From Bacteroidota bacterium (GTDB taxonomy: Bacteria > Bacteroidota > Bacteroidia > Chitinophagales > Chitinophagaceae), in the NCBI GenBank assembly GCA_026391115.1, contig JAPLER010000186.1:1-7879 (forward strand): a DNA stretch of 7,879 nucleotides, given 5' to 3'. The number at the start of each line of letters is the position of its first letter. Position 1 is the first letter of the stretch. Shown piece by piece: positions 1-7,438 of this stretch. The notes beneath the pieces are model-generated. The model did no database searches. It was not told the DNA's origin and saw nothing but the letters and a program-made list of their open reading frames with translations. The position numbers were made by a program, and so were the translations under genes.

Positions 1-633
1 TTCTTTTGTTGAAAAAACAGTATATAAAACTGATGCAAGAAAAAAGAAAGCACCTGTGTAAAAACTCCATTTAACATTATCAGCAATAATGCCTTTTGCA
101 GCTGTATTAGTTGAATTAAAAATATTGGTAAAAACCCAAGGTAATGAAGATGCAATGCTTCCACCCAAACCAATCATTAGGCTTTGCATAATAAACCCAC
201 GATTTACTTGGCTATCAGGTAATTTATCAGCAACAAAAGCCCTGAATGGTTCCATTGCTACGTTTCCAAAAACATCTAATACCCAAAGTAAACCTGCAGC
301 CATAAACAATGTACCACTGTGAGGCATAAATATTAAAGCAATTGAACTTAATAAAGCTCCAATAAAAAAGTAGGGTCTTCTGCGTCCAAAAGTAGGATGC
401 CAAGTTCTGTCACTTAAATAGCCTATTATAGGTTGCACTAATAAACCAGTTAATGGAGCTGCTAAAAATAACAAAGGCACATCATCAGGATTTGCACCCA
501 AGCCTTCATAAATTCTGCCCATATTGGCACGCTGTAAATCCCAGCCAAATTGAATTCCAAAGAATCCAACACTCATATTAACAATTTCAGAAATGGGCAA
601 TTTAGGTTTCTTGCCTGTGAAGACAGTACTCAT
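1..633 (-). CDS. MFS sugar transporter, SLC45/GPH-like (partial, N-terminal half)
   Basis: This is an open frame on the minus strand from ATG at 633-631 to the window edge, 211 codons with no stop; the C-terminal half lies outside. The product is an inner-membrane carrier of the major facilitator superfamily. About six membrane segments are visible, near residues 17-35, 52-72, 86-104, 107-127, 145-167 and 187-207, which is the N-terminal six-helix bundle of a 12-helix carrier. Between segments 2 and 3 sits the MFS motif-A loop, GYLSDRTWHPTFGRRRPYF (71-89), in the form typical of the SLC45/GPH sucrose/maltose-type carriers. Segment 1 carries FGIQFGWDLQ (25-34), also typical of Bacteroidota members of this family. 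A sugar or disaccharide substrate is inferred from family only. It is transcribed divergently from the cystathionine beta-synthase gene, with a short dyad (658-672) upstream of its start. The start is supported by the short cytosolic N-terminus before segment 1. Confidence 0.92.
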   Translation of the reverse strand, partial: MSTVFTGKKPKLPISEIVNMSVGFFGIQFGWDLQRANMGRIYEGLGANPDDVPLLFLAAPLTGLLVQPIIGYLSDRTWHPTFGRRRPYFFIGALLSSIALIFMPHSGTLFMAAGLLWVLDVFGNVAMEPFRAFVADKLPDSQVNRGFIMQSLMIGLGGSIASSLPWVFTNIFNSTNTAAKGIIADNVKWSFYTGAFFFLASVLYTVFSTKE

Positions 634-645
634 ATAGCAATCATT

Positions 646-672
646 TAAAGTTAGAATGTGTATTTTTTACAC
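646..672 (-). promoter_or_regulatory. Possible promoter/operator of the MFS gene
   Basis: Read on the minus strand, 653-646 is TAACTTTA, one base off the Bacteroidota -7 consensus TAnnTTTG, 12 bases before the MFS start codon. Immediately upstream lies a perfect dyad, GTGTA-N5-TACAC (658-672), placed where an operator would overlap the core promoter. No convincing -33 TTTG is seen at the expected distance, so this is weak. Which protein would bind it is unknown. Confidence 0.27.
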
Positions 673-776
673 CGTCCGAAATTAGGGGTAAATATTATAC
701 ACATAGTAAATGTTCCAACTTAATTTGCAATTCTGCTTACAAAAAACTAACAATCCTTAGCTTTTCCTTCAAATCC

Positions 777-784
777 TATATTTG
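777..784 (+). promoter_or_regulatory. Candidate -7 promoter element of the CBS gene
   Basis: TATATTTG matches the Bacteroidota -7 consensus TAnnTTTG exactly and lies 14 bases before the ATG at 799. In this phylum the element is often found just before the start codon, giving a short leader. The -33 position holds only TTAG (757-760), a poor match to TTTG, so the call rests on the -7 element. Confidence 0.38.
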
Positions 785-798
785 CCAAAATTTCTAAA

Positions 799-2157
799 AT
801 GAACATTAAAAATAATATTCTTGAAACTATTGGCAACACACCAATGATTCGTTTAAATAAAATAACAAAAAATTTGCCTTGCGAAGTTTTGGCTAAAGTT
901 GATTATTTCAATCCTGGAAATTCTATTAAAGATAGAATGGCTTTAAAAATGGTTGAAGTAGCAGAAAAAGAAGGTAAATTAAAACCTGGAGGAACTATTG
1001 TTGAAGGCACAAGTGGCAATACTGGTATGGGTTTGGCGTTGGCTGCTGTTGTAAAAGGTTATAAATGTATTTTTGTTACTACCGATAAACAAAGTAAAGA
1101 AAAAGCAGATATTTTAAAAGCCGTTGGTGCAGAAGTTATTGTTTGTCCAACCAACGTAATGCCTGAAGATCCTCGTAGCTATTATAGTGTTGCAAAACGT
1201 TTGGGCAAAGAAATTCCAAATAGTATGTATATGAACCAATACGATAATTTGGCAAATCGATTAGCACATTACGAAAGCACTGGACCTGAAATTTGGGAAC
1301 AAACAGGTGGTAAAATAACACACCTTGTTTGTACTGCAGGAACTGGTGGAACCATTACTGGTACTGCAATGTATTTGAAAGAGAAAAATCCGAACATTAA
1401 AATTTGGGCAATAGATGTGTATGGTAGTTTGCTTACTAATTACTATAAAACTGGTGAGGTGGATATGAATTTTGTGCATCCATATATTAGTGAAGGTTTT
1501 GGTGAAGATTTTGTGCCAGAAAATTATGATATGAGTGTGATTGATGCGTTTGAACAAGTTACAGATAAAGATGGTGCGGTGATGGCAAGACGTATTGCAA
1601 AAGAAGAAGGAATGTTTTGTGGATACAGTGCTGGTAGCTGTTTGCAAGGATTGATGCAATTGAAAGATAGTTTGAAAAAAGATGATATGGTGGTATGTAT
1701 TTTTCACGACCATGGTAGTAGATATGTAGGAAAAATTTACAACGATCAATGGATGATGGAACGTGGCTTTTTGGATGTGAAAACATTTAAAGATATTGTG
1801 AGTGGCAGAGCAGGGCAAAGGCTAATTACAGTAGAACCTACACACACAGTGGCACAAGCTGTTGAGTTGATGAAGAAATACGATATTGAACAAATACCTG
1901 TAATGAAAGATGAAGTTTCAATTGGTAGTTTAAGTGAACAAGGATTGTTTATGAAAGTATTTGCCAATGCCGATATTAAAAATGCAACAGTAGAAAGTGT
2001 AATGGAAGCAGCTTATCCTATTGTAGATTTTTTAACACCTATTGAAAAGCTTGGAAGTCTTATTAATAAAGAAGTTGGTGCAGTATTGGCAAAAGATGAA
2101 ACTGGTGCATTTCATATTGTAACTAAGTATGATGTGATACAATCACTTACTAAGTAA
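799..2157 (+). CDS. cbs: Cystathionine beta-synthase (PLP-dependent, with C-terminal CBS domain pair)
   Basis: This cytosolic enzyme condenses serine with homocysteine to cystathionine, the first step of transsulfuration; family members can also use H2S or activated serine. It has 452 residues. The fold-type II PLP domain spans about 5-320: the PLP lysine is K44 in NPGNSIKDR (38-46), the substrate loop is EGTSGNTGMG (69-78), the phosphate-binding loop is GTGGT (181-185), and the pyridine-nitrogen serine is most likely S277 in CGYSAGSC (274-281). CBS rather than cysteine synthase is indicated by EIPNSMYMNQYDN (138-150) followed by LAHY (155-158), EGFGEDFVP (232-240), and DQWMMERGF (316-324) leading into two CBS modules (about 333-388 and 398-450) that usually bind adenosyl ligands and regulate activity. 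There is no heme-binding N-terminal extension as in the human enzyme. No Shine-Dalgarno is seen, as expected in this phylum. The next gene starts 158 bp downstream. Cysteine synthase is the only serious alternative and is less likely. Confidence 0.95.
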   Translation: MNIKNNILETIGNTPMIRLNKITKNLPCEVLAKVDYFNPGNSIKDRMALKMVEVAEKEGKLKPGGTIVEGTSGNTGMGLALAAVVKGYKCIFVTTDKQSKEKADILKAVGAEVIVCPTNVMPEDPRSYYSVAKRLGKEIPNSMYMNQYDNLANRLAHYESTGPEIWEQTGGKITHLVCTAGTGGTITGTAMYLKEKNPNIKIWAIDVYGSLLTNYYKTGEVDMNFVHPYISEGFGEDFVPENYDMSVIDAFEQVTDKDGAVMARRIAKEEGMFCGYSAGSCLQGLMQLKDSLKKDDMVVCIFHDHGSRYVGKIYNDQWMMERGFLDVKTFKDIVSGRAGQRLITVEPTHTVAQAVELMKKYDIEQIPVMKDEVSIGSLSEQGLFMKVFANADIKNATVESVMEAAYPIVDFLTPIEKLGSLINKEVGAVLAKDETGAFHIVTKYDVIQSLTK

Positions 2158-2315
2158 AATGATAAATTTTAAAAAAATTACACTGTGCCTTTGATGAATA
2201 GCATTACAAATTTTTAATGGTGCCAACGCCACTACATTTTAATAGTAGCATTGCAGCTTGGACAATAAATAAAAAAATTATTAACATTAGTGCCCTCTGT
2301 GGCAAAATTATAATT

Positions 2316-3770
2316 ATGACAAAAATATCAGTAGCAAAAGGAGATGGAATTGGTCCAGAAATTATGGATGCAGTATTAAGTATTTTTAACGCAGCAAAAG
2401 TGCCATTGGAATATGAAGTGATTGAAATGGGTAAATGGGTTTTTGACAAAGGCTTTAGTAATGGTATGACGCCTCAAGCTCAAGCTAGTATTGAGTCTTT
2501 AGGTATTTTATTTAAAGGCCCTATGGAAACACCCAAAGGAAAAGGTGTTAAAAGTATTAATGTAACTGCAAGAAAAACCTGGAACACTTACGCCAATAAA
2601 CGTGCATTTCAAACCTTGCACGGTGTAGATACTGTTTTTAGTAAAGCAGGCATTCCAATAGATATAACTATTGTAAGAGAAAATATTGAAGATACTTATG
2701 GTGGTATTGAACATATGCTTACACACGATGTGGCTTTGAGCAGAAGATTTATTACTCGTCCTGGAAGTATGCAGGTTATCCGTTATGCGTTTGAAATGGC
2801 TAAGAAAAAAGGAGCAAGACGCATTACCTGTGGCCATAAAGCCAACATTATGAAACTGACTGATGGCTTGTTTTTAGAAGTGTTTTATGAAGTGGCAAAA
2901 GAGTATCCTGATTTAAAAGCTGATGATATAATTGTTGATGATTTATGTATGAAATTGGTTACTCGTCCAGATACTTTTGATGTGGTGGTTTTAACTAATT
3001 TACAGGGCGATATTGTAAGTGATTTATGTGCTGGATTGGTTGGTGGACTTGGATTTGCACCAAGTGCAAATATTGGAGACCATATTTCAATTTTTGAAGC
3101 AGTACACGGCACAGCACCAGATATTACTGGAAAAAATATTGCTAATCCAACGGCATTGTTGTTAAGTGGTATTGGTATGCTGCAACATTTAGGATTGATG
3201 GAAAGTGCTGCCACAATTGAAAATGCTTTGTTATACACACTTGAAAGTGGTGTGCATACTGGCGACTTTGGCGATAAGTCTAAACCAAGTGTAAGTACTA
3301 CAGACTTTGCAAATGCCATTATTAACAACTTTGGCAAAAAGCCAGAACATAATCCAAAGCCTGAAGTAAGTGATACTGAAAATACCTGTACTGTTATGCA
3401 CTTAGACAAAAACCCAATGCTTGAAAGCTATGAAGCCACACAGGAAAAAGTGGTGGGTGTAGATATGTTTGTTGAAAGTGCCAACCAGCCAAAAGATGTT
3501 GCAGAAAATTGTTTAAAGCATACTGCAAATATGTTTAACTTAGTTACTATTAGCAATCGTGGTACACAGGTTTGGCCCAAAGGTAGTGTGTTTACTAACC
3601 TTGTAAATCAATACAGATGCAGGTTTGAAAGCATTGAAGGAAAAGCACTAACCCAAAAAGATATTATAGATTTATATGAAAGGCTTACAAAAGACTTTAA
3701 AGTGTGCAGTTTAGAATTGTTGAATGAATGGAATGGAATAAAGGGGTATAGTTTAGCACAAGGTCAGTAA
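2316..3770 (+). CDS. icd: Isocitrate dehydrogenase, long type with extra C-terminal domain
   Basis: This TCA-cycle enzyme oxidatively decarboxylates isocitrate to 2-oxoglutarate. It has 484 residues against about 416 for E. coli Icd. The extra length is a C-terminal domain (about 345-484) ending GYSLAQGQ and containing SNRGTQVWP (413-421), as in the Thermus and rickettsial type. The catalytic core starts with GDGIGPEI (9-16). Isocitrate contacts by family comparison are S80, N82, R86, R96, R121 and Y128, with lysine K180 in KANIMKLTDG and metal aspartates D208, D232 and D236; the family signature is NLQGDIVSDL (228-237). The coenzyme loop reads HGTAPDITGK (264-273): D269 and I270 stand where NADP enzymes have Lys-Tyr, so NAD+ may be the real coenzyme although relatives are usually named NADP-dependent. 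The start at 2316 is chosen because MTKISVAKGDGIGPE gives a normal N-terminus; the in-frame ATG at 2217 would add 33 unconserved, low-complexity residues. Confidence 0.95.
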   Translation: MTKISVAKGDGIGPEIMDAVLSIFNAAKVPLEYEVIEMGKWVFDKGFSNGMTPQAQASIESLGILFKGPMETPKGKGVKSINVTARKTWNTYANKRAFQTLHGVDTVFSKAGIPIDITIVRENIEDTYGGIEHMLTHDVALSRRFITRPGSMQVIRYAFEMAKKKGARRITCGHKANIMKLTDGLFLEVFYEVAKEYPDLKADDIIVDDLCMKLVTRPDTFDVVVLTNLQGDIVSDLCAGLVGGLGFAPSANIGDHISIFEAVHGTAPDITGKNIANPTALLLSGIGMLQHLGLMESAATIENALLYTLESGVHTGDFGDKSKPSVSTTDFANAIINNFGKKPEHNPKPEVSDTENTCTVMHLDKNPMLESYEATQEKVVGVDMFVESANQPKDVAENCLKHTANMFNLVTISNRGTQVWPKGSVFTNLVNQYRCRFESIEGKALTQKDIIDLYERLTKDFKVCSLELLNEWNGIKGYSLAQGQ

Positions 3771-3848
3771 TGATGAGTTAAAATTTTTGTGTAAATAAAT
3801 GTCTAGTAAAGTAATCATTGTTTCTTTGCTTGTAATAAAAAATGTACT

Positions 3849-4769
3849 TTGAAGTTTAAGAATTATCTCTCTCTAATAAAGTTTTCTCATACCATTTTTG
3901 CAATGCCATTTGCAATGATTGGGTTTGTGTTGGGATTGTATCATCCTGGAATGAAAATTTACAATCTTAATAGTACGATTGAATGGGGCAATCGTTTTGT
4001 AGATATTTTTATGTTTTTACACTTAGATATCTTAATATTTGTTATCCTTTGTATGATAACTGCACGTAGTGCAGCAATGGCTTTTAACAGATATTTAGAT
4101 AGAAGTTTTGATGCCAAGAATCCACGTACTGCAATAAGGGAAATTCCTGCAGGTGTAATAAGTGCAAAAAGTGCTTTAACTTTTACAATTCTTTGTTGTG
4201 TTACTTTTGTAGTTAGTTGTTATTTCATTAATAGTAAGGTTTTAATGCTTTCTCCAATAGCTTTATTTGTAATTTTATTTTATAGCTATACAAAAAGATT
4301 TACTGCATTATGTCATTTGGTTTTGGGCTTAGGTTTATCATTAGCACCACTTGGAGCTTATCTAGCAGTTACTGCACAGTTTAATGTATTGCCTATTGTA
4401 TTTTCGTTGATTGTATTGTTTTGGGTTAGTGGATTTGATATAATTTATGCTTTACAAGATGAGACTTTTGATAAAGAAAATAAGTTGCATAGTATACCAG
4501 CAATGTTGGGAAAAAGCAAGGCTCTAAATGTTTCTAGATTGCTACATTTTATTTGTGCTAGCATTGTTTTTTTTGTGGGATTTTACTATCATTTTCATAT
4601 ACTTTACAACATTGGTGCTGCCACATTTGTAACTATGCTCTACTATCAACATAGTATTGTTAGGCCAAATGATTTAAGCAAAGTTAATATTGCTTTTATG
4701 ACAGCAAATGGTATTGCAAGTATTGTTTTTGCTGGCTTTGTTATTGCAGATATCATCACAAATAATTAA
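3849..4769 (+). CDS. UbiA-family prenyltransferase (4-hydroxybenzoate polyprenyltransferase / MqnP-like), TTG start
   Basis: This integral membrane enzyme transfers a polyprenyl chain from its diphosphate to an aromatic acceptor. It has 306 residues, mostly hydrophobic, with about eight or nine membrane segments. Both Mg2+/diphosphate motifs are present: NRYLDRSFD (80-88; N80, D84, D88) and DIIYALQDETFD (197-208; D204, D208), followed by LHSIPA. KFSHTIFAMPFA (11-22), NPRTAIREIPAG (91-102) and the LHSIP context resemble the UbiA-like group used in menaquinone synthesis (MqnP) more than MenA. Since Bacteroidota use menaquinone, a quinone role is inferred; the acceptor is not proven. The start is TTG at 3849: the frame has a stop at 3807-3809 and no ATG or GTG between them, and the next in-frame ATG (3903) would cut into the first conserved segment. 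An out-of-frame ATG at 3842 opens only a five-codon frame. ruvX follows after 6 bp, so the two are probably co-transcribed. A loop of about 25 residues follows helix 1. Confidence 0.9.
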   Translation: MKFKNYLSLIKFSHTIFAMPFAMIGFVLGLYHPGMKIYNLNSTIEWGNRFVDIFMFLHLDILIFVILCMITARSAAMAFNRYLDRSFDAKNPRTAIREIPAGVISAKSALTFTILCCVTFVVSCYFINSKVLMLSPIALFVILFYSYTKRFTALCHLVLGLGLSLAPLGAYLAVTAQFNVLPIVFSLIVLFWVSGFDIIYALQDETFDKENKLHSIPAMLGKSKALNVSRLLHFICASIVFFVGFYYHFHILYNIGAATFVTMLYYQHSIVRPNDLSKVNIAFMTANGIASIVFAGFVIADIITNN

Positions 4770-4775
4770 TGAAAA

Positions 4776-5186
4776 ATGGCAAGAATTATTTGTGTAGATT
4801 ATGGGGGCAAAAGAACAGGCATTGCAGTTACAGATCCCTTTCAAATTATTGCAACAGCTTTGGAAACCATTCCTTCAAAAGAACTTATCCCTTTTTTAAA
4901 AAAATATACAATTACAGAGGAAGTTGAATTGTTGTTGATAGGTTATCCACTTGATTTGAATGACAATCCCACACACGCTACAGCACTAGTTAATAATGCC
5001 ATTAAAGAAATAAAAAAAATCTTCCCCAATTTGCCATTACAAACAGTTGATGAAAGATTTACTTCTAAAATGGCATCAAGAGCAATGGTTGAAATGGGAA
5101 TGAAAAAAAAAGACAGACAAAAAAAAGAAAATACAGATATGATTGCAGCTACTATAATGCTTCAAGAGTATTTAGCGAATAGATAG
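4776..5186 (+). CDS. ruvX: RuvX/YqgF, putative pre-16S rRNA nuclease / Holliday junction resolvase-like
   Basis: This is a small cytosolic RNase H-like protein of 136 residues, the normal family length. In E. coli the family is linked to maturation of the 16S rRNA 5' end; older annotations call it a Holliday junction resolvase. The family blocks appear in order: VDYGGKRTGIAVTDP (7-21) with the first acidic residue D8, IGYPLDLNDNPTHAT (55-69), VDERFTS (91-97) with E93, and DMIAATIMLQEYL (121-133) with D121. These acidic residues form the expected metal-binding triad. It begins 6 bp after the stop of the prenyltransferase gene, implying co-transcription. An ATG overlapping that stop (4769-4771) is out of frame. 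Runs of nine and eight A (5103-5111 and 5119-5126) encode the lysine-rich loop MKKKDRQKK just before the last acidic residue. The role in this organism is inferred from family. Confidence 0.96.
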   Translation: MARIICVDYGGKRTGIAVTDPFQIIATALETIPSKELIPFLKKYTITEEVELLLIGYPLDLNDNPTHATALVNNAIKEIKKIFPNLPLQTVDERFTSKMASRAMVEMGMKKKDRQKKENTDMIAATIMLQEYLANR

Positions 5187-5304
5187 TAATTTTGATAATA
5201 ATTTTCTTTTTTAAAACCTAAATATTTGTTAATAAACTGGCTAATATTAACACAACAAAATTCTACAACCTAAACCCTTAATTTTACAGTCTAATCTTCT
5301 TAAT
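5187..5304 (+). promoter_or_regulatory. ruvX-dxs intergenic region, possible dxs promoter
   Basis: This 118-bp A+T-rich spacer contains TAATTTTA (5279-5286), one base off the -7 consensus TAnnTTTG, 18 bases before the dxs start. It also holds a dyad, GTTAATA (5228-5234) and TATTAAC (5245-5251), with a 10-base spacer. No hairpin followed by a T-run is seen after ruvX, so readthrough from upstream is possible. A dxs promoter here is plausible but weakly supported. Confidence 0.27.
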
Positions 5305-7257
5305 ATGCAAATAGAAGCAGGTACTTTATTAAAGCAAATAAATTCTCCAGACGACTTAAAAAAGATAAGCAAAGAGCAATTGCATCAGTTATGCGATGAG
5401 CTTCGTCAATACATTATTGATGTGGTAAGTGTTCACGGTGGACATTTTGCTGCAAGCCTTGGTGTGGTTGAGTTAAGTGTTGCTTTACATTATATTTATA
5501 ACACACCTTATGACCAATTGGTTTTTGATGTGGGACATCAGGCTTATGGACATAAAATTCTAACTGGACGTAGAGATAATTTTCCAACAAATAGGAAATA
5601 TAGAGGCTTAAGTGGATTTCCCAAACGCAGCGAAAGTGAATATGATACTTTTGGTGTGGGGCATTCCTCAACATCTATTAGTGCAGCTTTGGGTATGGCA
5701 ATGGCTGCAAAATATAAAGGCGAAAACAGAAAATCTGTTGCCATTATTGGTGATGGAAGTATGACAGCAGGAATGGCTTTTGAAGCAATGAACCATGCTG
5801 GAGTAGCTGATAGTGATTTACTTGTTATTCTCAACGATAACTGCATGAGCATTGACCCAAATGTGGGTGCTTTAAAAGAATATTTAACTGATATTTCTAC
5901 CAGTCCAACATACAATAAAATGCGTGATGAAGTTTGGAATATAATGGGTAAATTACCTGTTGGAAAAAACTTTAGTCGCAGTATGGCAAGCAAGTTAGAA
6001 GCAAGTGTGAAAGGTGTTATAAGTCAAAGCAGCAACTTGTTTGAAGCTTTAAAATTCAGGTATTTTGGCCCTATTGATGGACATAATATTACCAAACTTG
6101 TTGATACTTTAAAAGATTTAAAAAACATCCCTGGTCCTAAATTGTTACACATTGTAACTGTTAAAGGAAAAGGCTATGCTTTGGCAGAAAAAGACCAAAC
6201 CAAATGGCATGCTCCAGGATTATTTGATAAAGTAACTGGTGAAATTTATAAGAAGAAAATCGAAGTGCCTTTACCAATGAAATACCAAGATGTGTTTGGA
6301 TACACAATGATTGAGTTGGCAAAAGCAAATGATAAAATAATGGGTGTTACACCTGCAATGCCAAGTGGAAGTTCATTGAAATTTATGATGGCTGAAATGC
6401 CAAATCGAGCTTTTGATGTGGGTATTTGTGAGCAACACGCAGCAACTTTAAGTGCTGGATTAGCAACACAAGGAATGCGAGTTTTTTGCAATATTTACAG
6501 CAGCTTTATGCAACGTGCTTTTGATCAAGTAGTACACGATATTGCTATTCAAAAACTCCCCGTTACATTGTGTTTAGATAGAGCAGGTTTGGTGGGTGAA
6601 GATGGACCAACGCATCATGGTTGCTATGATGTGCCTTATTTTAGATGCATACCAAATATGATTATCTCTGCTCCAATGAATGAAAAAGAGTTGAGAAATT
6701 TAATGTTTACATCGCAACTTGAAACTACTAAATATCCTTTTGTCATTCGTTATCCACGTGGCGAAGGTGTAATGGCAGATTTGCAAAAAGAAACAATGGC
6801 TGAAAAATATCCATTAGAGGAAATCCAAATTGGTAAAGGTCGCAAGTTAAAAGATGGAGAAGAGATAGCTATCTTATCTTTTGGACACCCAGGCAACTTT
6901 GCACAAGCAGCTATTCGTGAGTTAAGAACCAATGATATCAATCCTGCACATTATGATATGCGTTTTGCAAAGCCAATTGATGAAGAAATGCTGCACGAAG
7001 TATTTGCAAAATACAATAAAATTATCACCATTGAAGATGGAACAACAATTGGTGGTTTTGGTAGTGCAGTATTAGAATTTATGGCTCAACACAATTACAC
7101 TGCTCAAGTTAAAATGCTTGGTATTCCCGATAGATTGGTAGAACACGGCACACTAAGAGAATTGCACAGAGAATGTAATTATGATGCACAAGGAATTGTG
7201 GAAACTGTAAGAGGGATGATGAGTGATAAAGTGAGGTTGAGTGAGTTGATGGGGTAA
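5305..7257 (+). CDS. dxs: 1-deoxy-D-xylulose-5-phosphate synthase
   Basis: Dxs condenses pyruvate and glyceraldehyde 3-phosphate to DXP with thiamine diphosphate and Mg2+. DXP opens the MEP isoprenoid pathway and is also a precursor for pyridoxal phosphate and thiamine. It has 650 residues (E. coli: 620), full length. The TPP domain I holds GGHFAASLG (45-53; H47), DVGHQAYGHKILTGRR (75-90), FGVGHSSTS (116-124), and the TPP/Mg motif GDG (149-151) with NDN (177-179). WHAPGLFD (301-308) closes that part. Domain II has DVGICEQHAA (371-380) with catalytic glutamate E376, and DRAGLVGEDGPTHHG (425-439) with D433 and H437, the equivalents of E. coli D427 and H431. Domain III ends with IPDRLVEHGT (607-616). 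All expected catalytic residues are present. The N-terminus (MQIEAGTLLKQINSPDDL) matches the usual Bacteroidota start, supporting ATG 5305. A strong terminator follows 31 bp after the stop. Confidence 0.98.
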   Translation: MQIEAGTLLKQINSPDDLKKISKEQLHQLCDELRQYIIDVVSVHGGHFAASLGVVELSVALHYIYNTPYDQLVFDVGHQAYGHKILTGRRDNFPTNRKYRGLSGFPKRSESEYDTFGVGHSSTSISAALGMAMAAKYKGENRKSVAIIGDGSMTAGMAFEAMNHAGVADSDLLVILNDNCMSIDPNVGALKEYLTDISTSPTYNKMRDEVWNIMGKLPVGKNFSRSMASKLEASVKGVISQSSNLFEALKFRYFGPIDGHNITKLVDTLKDLKNIPGPKLLHIVTVKGKGYALAEKDQTKWHAPGLFDKVTGEIYKKKIEVPLPMKYQDVFGYTMIELAKANDKIMGVTPAMPSGSSLKFMMAEMPNRAFDVGICEQHAATLSAGLATQGMRVFCNIYSSFMQRAFDQVVHDIAIQKLPVTLCLDRAGLVGEDGPTHHGCYDVPYFRCIPNMIISAPMNEKELRNLMFTSQLETTKYPFVIRYPRGEGVMADLQKETMAEKYPLEEIQIGKGRKLKDGEEIAILSFGHPGNFAQAAIRELRTNDINPAHYDMRFAKPIDEEMLHEVFAKYNKIITIEDGTTIGGFGSAVLEFMAQHNYTAQVKMLGIPDRLVEHGTLRELHRECNYDAQGIVETVRGMMSDKVRLSELMG

Positions 7258-7288
7258 TTTGAGTTTTATATTTATTAAAACATTTGTT

Positions 7289-7331
7289 AAAGCGTATTAT
7301 TAATGGTGACATTAGTAATACGCTTTTTTTT
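7289..7331 (+). terminator. Intrinsic terminator after dxs
   Basis: A 17-bp stem (7289-7305 with 7310-7326), perfect except for one T-G wobble (7300 with 7315), closes a GTGA tetraloop. It is followed by a T-run covering 7324-7331. This is a textbook rho-independent terminator for the plus-strand series ending with dxs. On the other strand the exit side has only a short T-run, so it works mainly rightwards. Confidence 0.93.
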
Positions 7332-7438
7332 GATCAAGTTTATATATAACTCTCACCTTTAATTTTTGCAACAACTTACTAATAGTTATTATACTATTTT
7401 CTAATCCACACAATAAATTTAATAGAACCACTGTTTAT

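Noticed and set aside
1261..1818. 185-codon open frame opposite the CBS gene
   Set aside because: It is a shadow: His/Ser/Ile/Thr-rich composition from the complement of a well-conserved coding frame, with no family features of its own.
2217..2315. In-frame ATG at 2217 extending isocitrate dehydrogenase by 33 residues
   Set aside because: The extra residues are low-complexity and unlike the family; the enzyme normally begins only a few residues before GDGIGPE, which fits the ATG at 2316.
2158..2315. Terminator between CBS and isocitrate dehydrogenase
   Set aside because: The only hairpin found (TGGTG-CCAA-CGCCA, around 2219-2232) is 5 bp with a wobble and is not followed by a T-run on the plus strand.
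2885..3409. 174-codon open frame opposite isocitrate dehydrogenase
   Set aside because: Antisense shadow of a highly conserved enzyme; no independent evidence of coding.
4769..4775. ATG overlapping the stop of the prenyltransferase gene as the ruvX start
   Set aside because: It is seven bases from the ATG at 4776 and therefore out of frame with the conserved RuvX protein.
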